Below the pieces are notes generated by a model. That model made no database searches. It saw nothing but the letters and a program-made list of their open reading frames with translations, and was not told the DNA's origin. The translations under genes were made by a program, and so were the position numbers. A DNA stretch of 64,000 nt from Alishewanella longhuensis (lineage in GTDB: Bacteria > Pseudomonadota > Gammaproteobacteria > Enterobacterales > Alteromonadaceae), in contig NZ_BNAO01000004.1 in NCBI RefSeq assembly GCF_014653435.1, forward strand, positions 70,402 to 134,401. Reading direction: 5' to 3'. Below, one piece after another: positions 47,576-57,937 of the stretch. Each line of letters opens with the position of its first letter. Within the stretch, counting starts at the first letter, position 1.

Positions 47576-48304
47576 ATGATGACTACGGTAAACAAAAACC
47601 CTGCACTAGATGGCATGTATTGGGATAACACTAACAAAGTACCTGATAAAAATAACGGTGCTTTGACTCAAGCTGACTTTTTTGCATTACTCACTCAGCA
47701 ATTAGCTTTTCAAGATCCGACTAAACCGGTTGAGAATGATCAGATGATTGCACAAATGACTAATTTTACTATGGCTGACGGTATTTCCCAGCTGAATAAG
47801 AACTTTAGTGGTTTAGCAGAAAGTATGACGTCTAATCAGGCACTGCAAGCATCGTCTTTGGTCGGACGCAGTGTGTTAACCAAATCCGATCAAATAGTGT
47901 TTACCGGCGATACCTTAGCCCGTGGCACCATTGAGTTAGACAAACCTGCCACCATGCTTCGAGTAATGATAGAAAACGAAAAAGGTGAGCTTATACAAAG
48001 TTTCAGTGTTGAAAATCCTAATGTTGGGCGTAACACCTTTATTTGGGACGGTTCTTATTTGCCGTCTGGTGAAAGTAGTGCCGATGAAATAGACGGCGAG
48101 CTGGCAGAGCGAGTGCGAGCAGGCACTTACAAGCTCAAAGTGGAAGCAAGTTATAGTGATGGAACTACTGCCAGTTTACCGGCAAATGTTTATACGCCAG
48201 TAGGTAGTGTCAGTATGAATAGTAATGGTAAAGGCATCTTATTGAATTTACTTGGCTTAGGTCCGGTTAAGTTAGGTGATGTTTTAGAAGTTTCTTACAG
48301 TTAA
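47576..48304 (+). CDS. flgD: Hook cap/scaffold protein FlgD
   Basis: A 242-residue hook scaffold that caps the growing hook and is lost on completion. The N-terminal LTQADFFALLTQQLAFQDPTKPVEN run is characteristic. The C-terminal half holds the Tudor-like and FlgD-Ig domains (about 90-240). Two successive ATG codons open the gene after an AAGGA site, so the true start could be one codon later. Confidence 0.94.
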   Translation: MMTTVNKNPALDGMYWDNTNKVPDKNNGALTQADFFALLTQQLAFQDPTKPVENDQMIAQMTNFTMADGISQLNKNFSGLAESMTSNQALQASSLVGRSVLTKSDQIVFTGDTLARGTIELDKPATMLRVMIENEKGELIQSFSVENPNVGRNTFIWDGSYLPSGESSADEIDGELAERVRAGTYKLKVEASYSDGTTASLPANVYTPVGSVSMNSNGKGILLNLLGLGPVKLGDVLEVSYS

Positions 48305-48320
48305 GTAAGCGAGGTTAGTT

Positions 48321-49724
48321 ATGAGTTTTAATATAGCTTTAAGCGGCCTTGCCGCTGCACAAAAAGATTTAGACGTGACAGCAAATAATATTGCTAACGT
48401 AAATACTACTGGTTTTAAAGAGTCGCGGGCAGAATTTGCTGATGTGTATGCCACTTCAATCTTTTCTTCCGGCAGAACGAAAGTAGGGGATGGCGTTACT
48501 ACTTCCAGAGTGGCGCAGCAGTTTAACCAAGGATCGTTGCAATTTACTAATAACTCGCTGGATCTGGCGATCACCGGTGAAGGTTTCTTTGCGTTAACAC
48601 CGGATCGGTTCTCGCAAGATATGACCTACACCCGGGCGGGGGCTTTTAAGCTAGACAAAGACAACTTTATTGTTGATAACAACGGTAACTATTTACAAGG
48701 GTATTCGGTTGATCCTGTTACTGGTGAAAATCAGTCAGTAAGTTTAAGTACCACTCAGCCAATTACGATTCCGACCTCTGCAGGTGCGCCACGCGCAACT
48801 AACCAGATATACCTGAGTATGAATGTCGATTCACGTACACCCGGACAAGACCGCTCAATTGATTTTATCGCATCAGATCGATCTACCTATACGCATTCCA
48901 CTTCAGTGACGGTTTATGATAGTTTGGGCGAGGCACACATAGTAACTACCTTTTTCCGGAAAATGGAAAAAGTAGATGCGACGGATCCCAATGAAACATG
49001 GACAGAGTGGGAAACCTACGTGATGTTTAATAGTGTAGGTCGAGACAGTCAAGCCTCTTCAACGCCTGCACCAGGTGATAATGTAGTGTTTCAAGGTGAA
49101 TCTATTTTTTTCAACGCTAATGGTAATTTTATGGTACCAACTGGTGCACCAAATGAGCCACCATTTGCAAATACCACTATTGGCACGCCTCCAAGAATCA
49201 CCTTACCAAGGAATGTTCTAAATGATGTGGGCGGTGATTACTTAACTAACGGAGCACAGTTTCCCACCGACTTATTGATCAATTTTAGAGATGCTGCCGG
49301 GGTTCGGGTACCGACTCAATTTGCTTCTTCGTTTGATGTTAATAACTTAAGCCAAGACGGTGCAACTGTTGGTAACTTAACCGGCGTAGATATTGATGCC
49401 TTTGGTAAGGTACTGGCCAGTTACAGTAATGGTGACTCTGCCTACTTAGCTCAGGTTGCTATGGTCCGCTTTGCCAATACGCAAGGGTTAAAACAAGTAG
49501 GTAATACCTCGTGGAAGCAGTCAATTACCTCAGGTGAGCCGATCTCAGGGCAGGGAAATACCGGTACTTTTGGTGCGGTAAACTCGTCCGCGCTGGAGCA
49601 ATCAAACGTCAACTTAACCACTGAGTTAGTTGATCTTATTAGCGCACAGCGTAATTTCCAGGCAAACTCCAGAGCATTGGAAGTGAATAGCTCCTTGCAA
49701 CAAACGATACTGCAGATCCGGTAA
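48321..49724 (+). CDS. flgE: Flagellar hook protein FlgE
   Basis: A 467-residue hook subunit. N-terminal axial motif (LSGLAAAQKDLDVTANNIANV), three outer domains, and the C-terminal ELVDLISAQRNFQANSRAL helix. It is longer than the 402-residue Salmonella FlgE because of extra surface domain sequence in the middle, which is common in polar flagella. It is last in the flgBCDE transcript, followed by a clear terminator. Confidence 0.96.
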   Translation: MSFNIALSGLAAAQKDLDVTANNIANVNTTGFKESRAEFADVYATSIFSSGRTKVGDGVTTSRVAQQFNQGSLQFTNNSLDLAITGEGFFALTPDRFSQDMTYTRAGAFKLDKDNFIVDNNGNYLQGYSVDPVTGENQSVSLSTTQPITIPTSAGAPRATNQIYLSMNVDSRTPGQDRSIDFIASDRSTYTHSTSVTVYDSLGEAHIVTTFFRKMEKVDATDPNETWTEWETYVMFNSVGRDSQASSTPAPGDNVVFQGESIFFNANGNFMVPTGAPNEPPFANTTIGTPPRITLPRNVLNDVGGDYLTNGAQFPTDLLINFRDAAGVRVPTQFASSFDVNNLSQDGATVGNLTGVDIDAFGKVLASYSNGDSAYLAQVAMVRFANTQGLKQVGNTSWKQSITSGEPISGQGNTGTFGAVNSSALEQSNVNLTTELVDLISAQRNFQANSRALEVNSSLQQTILQIR

Positions 49725-49739
49725 TTTGTTACCATTTTA

Positions 49740-49770
49740 ATAAAGCCACCTGCGGGTGGCTTTATCTTTT
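49740..49770 (+). terminator. Terminator after flgE
   Basis: Perfect 11-bp arms ATAAAGCCACC/GGTGGCTTTAT with loop TGCG, followed by CTTTTCT. It separates flgBCDE from the flgF operon. Confidence 0.88.
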
Positions 49771-49816
49771 CTGGATGCACTCCAAAATACAGCTTAAAAA
49801 CCACGAACTATTATTC

Positions 49817-49832
49817 TGGCACTGTTATTGCT
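49817..49832 (+). promoter_or_regulatory. Sigma-54 promoter for flgFGHIJKL
   Basis: TGGCACTGTTATTGCT is a full match to TGGCAC-N6-TTGCT spacing and the best sigma-54 site in the window. It is 49 bp upstream of the flgF ATG. Confidence 0.88.
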
Positions 49833-49880
49833 TGCATACTAACCATTAGTGTTATTAAGCATTCTCCAATGAGGTGAATC

Positions 49881-50627
49881 ATGGATCGTCTGTTATATAT
49901 CGCGATGAGCGGTGCCAAAGAAAACATGAATGGCATCAGTGTTCGCGCTAATAATCTGGCCAATACCGGTACGGTAGGTTTTAAAGCTGACTTTGAACAA
50001 GCCCGCAGTATGCAAGCTTTTGGTGCCGGTTTACCGACCAGAGTATTTGCGATGACGGAAAGTCCAGGTCAAAACTTTGACAGCGGCGCCATGATTATTA
50101 CCGAACGAGAATTGGACATCGCTATTCAAGGTGGTGGTTGGTTTGCGGTGCAAGATAAAAATGGCAATGAGGCTTATACCCGAGCCGGTAATTTGCAGCT
50201 TACACCAGATGGAATGCTGATAACTGCAAGTGGCTTACCCGTAATTGGTGATGATGGCCCAGTACAGTTGCCAGTGCCACTGGCGAAAATGGAAATTGGC
50301 ATTGACGGTACCGTTAGTGCTAGGGCCCAGGGTGCGCCTGCCAATGTGCTAGAAGAAGTTGGCAGAATAAAGTTGGTTAAACCAGATTATGTGGATCTGG
50401 TTAAGGGCAACGACGGATTGTTCCGGCGTAAAGATGGCCAACTGGCTGAAGCTAGCGCTGAGGTGTCGTTGCTCAATGGCGCCTACGAGGGCAGTAATGT
50501 AAATGCCGTAGGTGAGATGACATCTATGATTAGCTTGCAGCGGCAGTTCGAATTACAAGTGAAAATGATGAAGCAAGCCGAAAAAATGGACCAACAACAG
50601 AATCAACTGTTACGGATCATGGGCTAA
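49881..50627 (+). CDS. flgF: Flagellar proximal rod protein FlgF
   Basis: A 248-residue rod subunit opening the second structural operon. It starts MDRLLYIAMSGAKENMNGISVRANNLANT, and the C-terminus has NAVGEMTSMISLQRQFELQVKMM. Length matches the family. A GAGGTG site precedes the ATG. Confidence 0.96.
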   Translation: MDRLLYIAMSGAKENMNGISVRANNLANTGTVGFKADFEQARSMQAFGAGLPTRVFAMTESPGQNFDSGAMIITERELDIAIQGGGWFAVQDKNGNEAYTRAGNLQLTPDGMLITASGLPVIGDDGPVQLPVPLAKMEIGIDGTVSARAQGAPANVLEEVGRIKLVKPDYVDLVKGNDGLFRRKDGQLAEASAEVSLLNGAYEGSNVNAVGEMTSMISLQRQFELQVKMMKQAEKMDQQQNQLLRIMG

Positions 50628-50726
50628 GTTTGCAACTAGTAGAGTAATGCAGCAAGACAGAGTATTGCAGGTAAGCCATCAAGTGTTTACCACTCAGTTA
50701 ACAGGGCGCGAGCCCAGGAGGTACAA

Positions 50727-51515
50727 ATGCATCCGGCATTGTGGATAAGCAAAACAGGGCTTGACGCTAAACAGCGTGATATCTCTGTTATTTCCAATAA
50801 CCTTGCTAACGCCAGCACCGTTGGCTTTAAGAAAAGTAGAGCGGTCTTTGAAGATTTGCTTTATCAGAACATTAATCAACCTGGCGGGCGCTCTTCACAA
50901 AACTCAGAGTTACCTAATGGTTTAATGATCGGTGCAGGTACCAAAGTTGTGGCTACCCAAAAAAGTTTTACTCAGGGAAACCTTATCGCCACTGAAAATA
51001 GCTTGGATATTATGATTCAAGGACATGGCTTCTTTGAAGTATTAATGCCCGATGGCAATATTTCTTACACCCGCAACGGTCAGTTTACTGTAGACGGTGA
51101 AGGGAATGTGGTGACCTCTGGGGCGGGCTATCAGGTTCAGCCAAATATCGTGGTGCCGCCTGATGCAACGGGTATTGTTATTTCTCAGGATGGGGAGGTT
51201 TCAGTGCGTTTAGCCGGTCAGGTAGAAAGTGCAGTATTGGGGCAGCTTACGGTAACAAACTTTATTAATCCGGCAGGCTTAGAGCCGATAGGACAGAATT
51301 TGTTTAGCCAAACGCCAGCCAGTGGTGAGCCTGTGCAGGGTATTCCCGGGCTGGAAGGTCTTGGCATTATAGTACAAGGCGCTCTGGAGACATCCAATGT
51401 GAATGTGACTGAGGAACTGGTCAGCTTAATAGAGAGTCAGCGTGTCTATGAAATGAATTCAAAAGTCATTTCAACGGTTGATCAGATGCTTGGTTTTGTG
51501 ATTCAGCAGTTATAA
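50727..51515 (+). CDS. flgG: Flagellar distal rod protein FlgG
   Basis: A 262-residue distal rod subunit, the major rod component that spans the P- and L-rings. It carries ALWISKTGLDAKQRDISVISNNLANAST and the C-terminal EELVSLIESQRVYEMNSKVIS. A strong AGGAGG site precedes the ATG. A 99-bp gap after flgF holds no promoter that I recognise. Confidence 0.97.
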   Translation: MHPALWISKTGLDAKQRDISVISNNLANASTVGFKKSRAVFEDLLYQNINQPGGRSSQNSELPNGLMIGAGTKVVATQKSFTQGNLIATENSLDIMIQGHGFFEVLMPDGNISYTRNGQFTVDGEGNVVTSGAGYQVQPNIVVPPDATGIVISQDGEVSVRLAGQVESAVLGQLTVTNFINPAGLEPIGQNLFSQTPASGEPVQGIPGLEGLGIIVQGALETSNVNVTEELVSLIESQRVYEMNSKVISTVDQMLGFVIQQL

Positions 51516-51529
51516 GGTAGGTAAATCCG

Positions 51530-52213
51530 ATGCGTAATCTACTCATGCTATTGGCGTTAGGTTGTTTAACCAGTTTGCTCACCGGTTGTGCTGCAACGCA
51601 GGAAGCTCGGCCAGACGATCCTTACTTTGCTCCGCTGCCGCCAGAGCCTGCACCGCGGCCTGTTGTGCGTAATGGCTCTTTATTTACGCAAAGTCATTCC
51701 AACAGTTTGTATTCGGATAATAAAGCACGGCATGAAGGCGATATTATTACGGTCGTCCTGCGCGAAAAAACACAAGCCTCGAAGAATGCAAAAACGGAGT
51801 CTAAGAAAGACAGTAATGTCGCCTTCGATCCGTTAAATGTTGGTGGCCGCAACGCCTCCATTGGTGGCAATGTGTTACAGCTCGGTTCAAGCAGCAGCCA
51901 GGACTTTAAAGGTGATGCCAAAGCTAACCAAAGTAATAGCTTAGTAGGTGATATCTCGGTCAATGTTTTACAGGTGATGTCAAACGGAAACCTGGTTATT
52001 CGGGGAGAAAAGTGGTTAACCCTGAACACCGGTAAAGAGTACATTCGTTTAACGGGTGTGATTCGTCCGCAGGACGTGGATGTCAATAATACAGTAGAGT
52101 CGACCAAAATCGCTAATGCACGCATCGAGTATAGTGGTACAGGCGCACATCACGGTGGCCAGTCGCCTGGTTGGTTAACCCGGTTTTTTAATGGCCCATT
52201 GTGGCCGTTCTAG
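51530..52213 (+). CDS. flgH: Flagellar L-ring lipoprotein FlgH
   Basis: A 227-residue outer-membrane lipoprotein that polymerises into the L-ring bushing. Signal peptide with lipobox LLTGC (Cys21), then the FlgH core including SLYSDNKARHEGDIITVVLREKT and GNLVIRGEKWLTLN. Length matches the family. It is embedded in the flgF-flgJ run. Confidence 0.97.
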   Translation: MRNLLMLLALGCLTSLLTGCAATQEARPDDPYFAPLPPEPAPRPVVRNGSLFTQSHSNSLYSDNKARHEGDIITVVLREKTQASKNAKTESKKDSNVAFDPLNVGGRNASIGGNVLQLGSSSSQDFKGDAKANQSNSLVGDISVNVLQVMSNGNLVIRGEKWLTLNTGKEYIRLTGVIRPQDVDVNNTVESTKIANARIEYSGTGAHHGGQSPGWLTRFFNGPLWPF

Positions 52214-52222
52214 GAGTGCAGT

Positions 52223-53317
52223 ATGCGTAATGTTATTAAGTTGGTACTGCTAGGTCTTATAGCGGTAACTTTACCGCTAAGCGCTGCCAGAATTAAAGAT
52301 GTTGCCGATATCGAAGGCGTGCGCAGTAACCAGTTGATTGGTTATGGTCTGGTGGTTGGTCTGCCTGGTACTGGTGAGCAGAGTCCTTTTACTGAGCAAA
52401 GCTTTCGGACGATGCTAGCCAGTTTTGGTATTAATTTGCCTGCTGGTGCTCGTACCCAAATTAAAAATGTGGCGGCCGTAGCCATTCATGCCGAGCTTCC
52501 GGCTTTTGCTAAGCCAGGGCAAACTATTGACATTACCGTGTCATCGGTTGGTAGCGCCAAGAGCTTGCGGGGTGGCACCTTGTTACAAACCTTTTTAACT
52601 GGTTTGGATGGGAATGTTTATGCGGTTGCTCAAGGAAGTCTTATTGTCAGCGGGCTCGGCGCGGAGGGGTTAGACGGCTCACGTATTTTGGTGAACACGC
52701 CTACTGTAGGTCGTATTCCTAACGGTGCAGTAGTGGAGCGTGAAGTTGAATCACCTTTTGCTAAAGGCGATTTTATTACTTTTAATCTGAAGCGTCCGGA
52801 CTTTACTACAGCAAAACGCTTAGCAGAAGCCATTAATGGCTTTATGGGGCCTGAAACCGCACACTCGCTAGATGCGTCATCTGTACAGGTCAGAGCGCCG
52901 CGCGATGTTAGCCAACGTGTATCTTATTTATCGGTGCTCGAGAACTTAACCTTTCAACCCGCGGATCAATCAGCCAAAATCATTATCAACTCACGCACAG
53001 GTACTATCGTTATTGGCAAAGATGTAAGGCTATTTCCTGCAGCGGTAAGTCATGGTGGTTTAACGGTCAGTATTGAAGAAAACCCTATCGTCGTGCAACC
53101 CAATCCTTTAGCCGGCGGCGACACAGCCATCATCGAAGACAGTATTATTAATGTTAACCCAGAAAACTCCAGAATGTTTAAATTTGATCCTGGTGTCACC
53201 CTGGATGAGTTAGTGCGCACAGTCAATGCCGTTGGTGCGGCACCGGGTGATTTAATGGCTATTTTAGAAGCTTTAAAAGAAGCCGGCGCTATCCATGGCG
53301 AGTTAGTGGTGATTTAA
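52223..53317 (+). CDS. flgI: Flagellar P-ring protein FlgI
   Basis: A 364-residue periplasmic ring protein surrounding the distal rod within the peptidoglycan layer. It has a signal peptide (about 1-21). The conserved core [28 protein letters not shown] and the C-terminal [27 protein letters not shown] are clear. It depends on FlgA, encoded 8 kb upstream. An AGGAG site precedes the ATG. Confidence 0.97.
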   Translation: MRNVIKLVLLGLIAVTLPLSAARIKDVADIEGVRSNQLIGYGLVVGLPGTGEQSPFTEQSFRTMLASFGINLPAGARTQIKNVAAVAIHAELPAFAKPGQTIDITVSSVGSAKSLRGGTLLQTFLTGLDGNVYAVAQGSLIVSGLGAEGLDGSRILVNTPTVGRIPNGAVVEREVESPFAKGDFITFNLKRPDFTTAKRLAEAINGFMGPETAHSLDASSVQVRAPRDVSQRVSYLSVLENLTFQPADQSAKIIINSRTGTIVIGKDVRLFPAAVSHGGLTVSIEENPIVVQPNPLAGGDTAIIEDSIINVNPENSRMFKFDPGVTLDELVRTVNAVGAAPGDLMAILEALKEAGAIHGELVVI

Positions 53318-53318
53318 T

Positions 53319-54464
53319 ATGAACAGTGGCAAATTGCAGCATTCTTACCATGATTTAAGTAGCTTACAGCAAATCCGTACTGCTGCTAAAAATGATGAAA
53401 AGGGAGGCTTGCGCCAAGCCGCTGAACAGTTTGAAGCAATATTCTTTAATATGCTGTTAAAGAGTATGCGTCAGGCCAATGCCGCCTTTGAAAGCGAAGG
53501 CATGATGAACAGCCAGACCACGGAGTTTTATCGTGATATGCATGATAGCCAAATGGCGTCCGATTTAGCACAAAAAGGTTCTTTAGGCTTAGCGGATTTA
53601 TTGGTGAAGCAGCTGGATCCACAAGCGGTTGCTGCACAGCGCAATAAAGCCCAGACACTAGTGTTACCCGGAGAAAATAACAAAACATTAGCCTTACCTG
53701 AAGCGCAACAATTTACCCAGCAATCCGATTTAGCCTTGCTTAGAGCCAAGGCGATGCAGCAGTTGGTGCAAGCTGATGTGATACAACCGGGACGGCGAGA
53801 TATTTCGCAGCTAAGCCCCTTGCTTGATAAACTGCAACAGCAGCGGGAGCGCGTGCAAGCGGAAAAAGCTGCCGCAGAAAAAAATAAAGAAGTACAGCCT
53901 ATTGCTGCAGCAAATGCCACCCAGGGTACGGAATTTCGGGCTGATTCACCCGTTGAGTTTATTCGAAGCTTGTTGCCTGCGGCGAAACAAGCTGCCAGTG
54001 CGCTGGGTTTAGATCCTCTGGCCCTCATCGCCCAAGCAGCGTTAGAAACCGGTTGGGGGAAACGCATGATAAAGACCGCCGGTGGGGATAATAGTTTTAA
54101 TTTATTTGGTATTAAAGCTAGCCGCAATTGGCAGGGAGATACTGCCGTAGTCGATACCCTGGAGTACCGTCAAGGTGTGGCTAGAAAAGAGCAGGCAAAG
54201 TTCCGTGCTTACAGTTCGCCGGAGCAAAGCTTACAGGACTATACTCAGTTTATTGGTAATAGCGTGCGTTACCAGCAAGCGGTAGCAGCGGCAAAAGAAC
54301 CCGCGGCCTATTTTAGTGAGTTACAAGCCGCCGGTTACGCTACTGATCCTAATTATGCACAGAAAATCATGTCGGTATTTAATAGTTCTGCTTTTGAGCA
54401 GGTGCGCAGTGAGTTAAACAGTGTTAAAGATTTTGCAGATGCAGCCGATGAACAAAGCGAATAG
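53319..54464 (+). CDS. flgJ: Rod cap and peptidoglycan hydrolase FlgJ
   Basis: A 381-residue two-domain protein. The N-terminal rod-cap domain (about 25-105) has AAEQFEAIFFNMLLKSMRQA. A Gln/Ala/Lys-rich linker follows (about 125-200). The C-terminal beta-N-acetylglucosaminidase domain (about 210-365) has AALETGWGKRMI and NLFGIKA, which place the catalytic glutamate. It is the dual-domain type, opening the cell wall for the rod. It starts 2 bp after flgI. Confidence 0.95.
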   Translation: MNSGKLQHSYHDLSSLQQIRTAAKNDEKGGLRQAAEQFEAIFFNMLLKSMRQANAAFESEGMMNSQTTEFYRDMHDSQMASDLAQKGSLGLADLLVKQLDPQAVAAQRNKAQTLVLPGENNKTLALPEAQQFTQQSDLALLRAKAMQQLVQADVIQPGRRDISQLSPLLDKLQQQRERVQAEKAAAEKNKEVQPIAAANATQGTEFRADSPVEFIRSLLPAAKQAASALGLDPLALIAQAALETGWGKRMIKTAGGDNSFNLFGIKASRNWQGDTAVVDTLEYRQGVARKEQAKFRAYSSPEQSLQDYTQFIGNSVRYQQAVAAAKEPAAYFSELQAAGYATDPNYAQKIMSVFNSSAFEQVRSELNSVKDFADAADEQSE

Positions 54465-54490
54465 GCAACATAGGTGCCTCGGAGTAAGCG

Positions 54491-56536
54491 ATGTCAGATA
54501 ATTTATTAAAAATTGGTACCTCAGCCGTAAGAGCGAGTAGCTTGTTACTGGGTACAACGAGTAATAACATCGCTAATATTAATACTCTGGGCTATGTTCG
54601 GCAAAGAACTGAATTTGTGGCCGACCCTTTAGGATTTGGAGTTGGTAAGGGGACAACAGAGCGACTGATTAATGAATTCACGGTAAAGCAAATGCGCCGT
54701 GATACCTCTAAGTATGCTTTTTCGGAACAATTTGTTTCAGAAGCAAATCGGGTCGATGCATTGTTTTCCAATCCGGCAAATAGCATTGCGACAGGTATGA
54801 ATGATTTGTTTCGCCAGATCCAAACAGCAAACAATGATCCTGTACAGCCTGCTAACAGACAGTTAGTCATTGGCAGTGCACAGTCTTTACTTAATCGCTT
54901 TGAGGGCATGTCAAACCTGCTAAAAGATCAAGAGTTGTTTATCAATGATCAATTTGATATTTATGTCAATGAAGCCAATGACATGATTAAGCAAATTGCC
55001 ATTTACAATAAAGATATTGCAGCTTATGGCAAAGGTGCAACCCGACCCATTCCGCTGGATTTGGTTGATAAGCGCGACTTGGCTATCCTTAAATTATCAG
55101 AGATGATGGAAATCAATGTTCTTGATGCTGCTAATGGCGAGAAACTGGTTTTTATGAATGATGGCCAATCGTTGGTCGTAGAACAAGGTGAGTTTAGATT
55201 ATTGTCATTGCAGGGCAATCCAGATCCGAGTCGCAAAGAACTACAATTACAGCTCAGCTCCAACTCTTCGATAGTACGAGATGTTAATTCTAAATCTATT
55301 GGTGGAAAATTAGGCGCACTGATTGCGTTTCGTGAAGAAATCTTAGATCCAACACAAGTCCAACTTGGACAATTAGCACTCTCTTTTGCAGATTCGTTAA
55401 ATCGGCAAAACAGCTTAGGTATGACGCTTGATGGAGTTATTGGTAAAGATTTAATTCGTTTGCCGTCTTTTACCGGCTTAAACTATCGTGAAAACACGGG
55501 GACTGCTGCTTTAAACGTGCGTCTGGAGCCTGGTAAAGGTCAGCAACTTCCTCCAAATGACTTTTTAGTTTCAGTCACGGGCGCTAACCAGGTAACGGTG
55601 CAAGCGCTTGATAGCAAAGGACAGGCTATACCAGGTTCAGATAGAGTCATTAATGGCGTGGACTTTAGCAATCCGGTTACGCTTAATTCTACTGATCATG
55701 CTAGTGGTGACTTATATGGTTTGGAAATTACGCTTAGTCCCGGCTCTGTCGTCGGAGATCGTTTTTTATTAAAACCTCTGCAGCAAGCTGCCAGGGAATT
55801 GCAGATGGCTACAAATCGAGGAGAGGATATCGCTTTAGCTAGTCCAATTCGTGCTGCATTTGATCCATCGAATCTGGGGAATGCACAAGTTAATGCGATT
55901 ACTGTAACCAATACTAATACCACGCCTAATTTCTTAGACAACGCGCCACTTACAGTCATCTATCAGGGCGTTGATACAATTACTGGTTTGGAAAACTTTG
56001 AAGTTTTTGATAATACGTTAACTTCACTCGGTACCGCTTCTTTTTCTACAAATAATTATAATAATGTGCTATCACAGATACCCACTACCCCTCCAGCAAC
56101 ACTGGCATCTGATTTAGGTTATGATTTCAGCCTCAATGGCGTACCTAAACCTGGTGATAGTTTCACGATTGAATTTAACTTAAATGGTTATAACGATAAC
56201 CGGAATGGCTTAGAATTAGCGTCATTACAAAATGCCGAGACGACACGACGCAACGCGGTGACTGTACCCAATGCTTTAAATCAATATAGTTTTAATCAAT
56301 CTTATGCCACTACAGTGGGTAATATTGGTGAGCGTACCAGGCAAGCACGAACTTCCGAGGAAGCTAACGCTGCTATACTTGAACAAACTACTATTTGGTT
56401 CGAATCGTTATCAGGAGTAAGCTTAGATGAGGAGGCTGCAAACTTGGTTAGGTTTCAACAAACCTATGCTGCGGCTGCGCGCATCTTGTCTACATCCCAA
56501 ACAATATTTGATACCCTGCTACAGGCTGTGAGGTAG
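54491..56536 (+). CDS. flgK: Hook-filament junction protein FlgK (HAP1)
   Basis: A 681-residue first junction protein between hook and filament, secreted without cleavage. The N-terminal axial helix (VRASSLLLGTTSNNIANINTLGYVRQ) and the C-terminal GVSLDEEAANLVRFQQTYAAAARI are diagnostic. It is longer than the Salmonella protein (553), with the extra length in the outward-facing centre. A GGAG site lies upstream. FlgN is its chaperone. Confidence 0.96.
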   Translation: MSDNLLKIGTSAVRASSLLLGTTSNNIANINTLGYVRQRTEFVADPLGFGVGKGTTERLINEFTVKQMRRDTSKYAFSEQFVSEANRVDALFSNPANSIATGMNDLFRQIQTANNDPVQPANRQLVIGSAQSLLNRFEGMSNLLKDQELFINDQFDIYVNEANDMIKQIAIYNKDIAAYGKGATRPIPLDLVDKRDLAILKLSEMMEINVLDAANGEKLVFMNDGQSLVVEQGEFRLLSLQGNPDPSRKELQLQLSSNSSIVRDVNSKSIGGKLGALIAFREEILDPTQVQLGQLALSFADSLNRQNSLGMTLDGVIGKDLIRLPSFTGLNYRENTGTAALNVRLEPGKGQQLPPNDFLVSVTGANQVTVQALDSKGQAIPGSDRVINGVDFSNPVTLNSTDHASGDLYGLEITLSPGSVVGDRFLLKPLQQAARELQMATNRGEDIALASPIRAAFDPSNLGNAQVNAITVTNTNTTPNFLDNAPLTVIYQGVDTITGLENFEVFDNTLTSLGTASFSTNNYNNVLSQIPTTPPATLASDLGYDFSLNGVPKPGDSFTIEFNLNGYNDNRNGLELASLQNAETTRRNAVTVPNALNQYSFNQSYATTVGNIGERTRQARTSEEANAAILEQTTIWFESLSGVSLDEEAANLVRFQQTYAAAARILSTSQTIFDTLLQAVR

Positions 56537-56540
56537 TGCT

Positions 56541-57764
56541 ATGCGTTTAACATTTAATATGCAATTTAATCAAAGTCTTAGCGGTATTTTAAATGCTCAG
56601 CAAAAGATGAATAAAGCGGAAACGCAACTAAGCAAGCAAACCCGTATTTTGTCTCCGGCAGATGATCCGGCGGGTGCGGCAAAAGTGTTAAGCCTGGATC
56701 AGACTAAAGAGCAGGTTAACCAATTTCAGACCAACAGTGTTCTACTTAAAAACAATCTGGCGCTGCAAGAAACTGTATTAACCAGTATGCGTGGCAGCTA
56801 TGACAGGGTTTCAGCCTTGGCGATAGCATCTGGTAATGGTACTTATACGATTGAGCAACGAAAAGCAGTCGCCTTTGAATTACAAAATATTCAAACTGAG
56901 CTACTCGATCTTATGAATACCAGTAATGCTGAAGGCAGTTATATTTTTGCTGGTTTCCAAGATAAAAGCCCTGCTTACGTAAAGGATCCTATTACTGGTG
57001 AATATCAATTTAGAGGTGATTCAGGTAACAAGGCATTGCAAATTTCACCTTCAATTAAATTAGCCGGTAACGATAGTGGTAAGTCAATTTTTGAAAACGT
57101 ATTTAAACGTTTTGAGTTTGCCGTGACCTCAGCGCCAGCTAACGCTAATGTTAAGGTGCAAAATCAAACGGAGTTTAGTAATTTCTACTTAAATAACTTT
57201 GATAAACTCACACCTGCAAACAACCAATATAGCCTCGAAATTGATGCCTTAGGTAACTATGAGTTTTTACAAAATGGCACTAGTTTGACACCAGCAGCAA
57301 CAGGCAGTTATGTCGCCGGCCAAGGTATCACTTTTAATGGTATAAGTTTTGGTTTAGATGTTGGCACTGCATTACCCACTCAGGTCGATTTCGAGCTACC
57401 ACCACCAGAGCAAACGAATATTCTTAATACCTTGGAAAGTTTTATCGCGGCACTTAATAATCCTGCCATTAGTAATGATCAATTATCAACTGTATTAGCG
57501 GATACCTTACAAGAGGTTACTAAAACGGCCAATAATGTCGATAGTGCACTAGCTAATCTGGGGGGACGGTTAAATGTACTGGATAGTGTTTTTAACACTA
57601 ATGAAGATCTGCTAATTGCAAACCAACAGTACAAAGCCGATATATCTGAAGTTGATTTAGCTGCCGCCTTGACGGAAATTAAGCGGCAAGAGTTTGCTTT
57701 GCAAGCGGTATCACAGACATTTTCAAAAGTTAACTCTACAACGTTATTTGATTTTATCCGCTAG
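56541..57764 (+). CDS. flgL: Hook-filament junction protein FlgL (HAP3)
   Basis: A 407-residue second junction protein. Flagellin-like N-terminal coiled coil (QQKMNKAETQLSKQTRILSPADDPAGAAKVL) and C-terminal helix (SEVDLAAALTEIKRQEFALQAV). The start is only 4 bp after flgK. A second in-frame ATG at 56559 is possible. A strong terminator follows, ending the flgF-flgL operon. Confidence 0.95.
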   Translation: MRLTFNMQFNQSLSGILNAQQKMNKAETQLSKQTRILSPADDPAGAAKVLSLDQTKEQVNQFQTNSVLLKNNLALQETVLTSMRGSYDRVSALAIASGNGTYTIEQRKAVAFELQNIQTELLDLMNTSNAEGSYIFAGFQDKSPAYVKDPITGEYQFRGDSGNKALQISPSIKLAGNDSGKSIFENVFKRFEFAVTSAPANANVKVQNQTEFSNFYLNNFDKLTPANNQYSLEIDALGNYEFLQNGTSLTPAATGSYVAGQGITFNGISFGLDVGTALPTQVDFELPPPEQTNILNTLESFIAALNNPAISNDQLSTVLADTLQEVTKTANNVDSALANLGGRLNVLDSVFNTNEDLLIANQQYKADISEVDLAAALTEIKRQEFALQAVSQTFSKVNSTTLFDFIR

Positions 57765-57801
57765 ATTAAGTGCAGACGACAAAGTCTGCACTTAATATTT
57801 T
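57765..57801 (+). terminator. Terminator after flgL
   Basis: Perfect 13-bp arms ATTAAGTGCAGAC/GTCTGCACTTAAT with a 6-base loop, starting at the flgL stop codon and followed by ATTTTGATTT. Confidence 0.85.
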
Positions 57802-57836
57802 GATTTATCTAAGTAAAATTTCGAGCAAAAAAATTC

Positions 57837-57863
57837 TAAAGTTTCCCCGCTAAGCGCCGATAA
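57837..57863 (+). promoter_or_regulatory. Sigma-28 promoter for flagellin 1
   Basis: TAAA (57837-57840), exactly 15 bases and GCCGATAA (57856-57863), a full consensus match. The leader is about 70 bases. Confidence 0.92.
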
Positions 57864-57937
57864 ATATTTAACACGGCAAGAAACAGGCAATACGCAGTTT
57901 AGTTTGCCTTAACAGGTTAAATAGCGAGGAATACATC

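Noticed and set aside
53528..54127. A 199-codon reverse frame inside flgJ
   Set aside because: The composition is Ser/Ala/Cys-rich noise opposite a well-supported flgJ, with no start signal.
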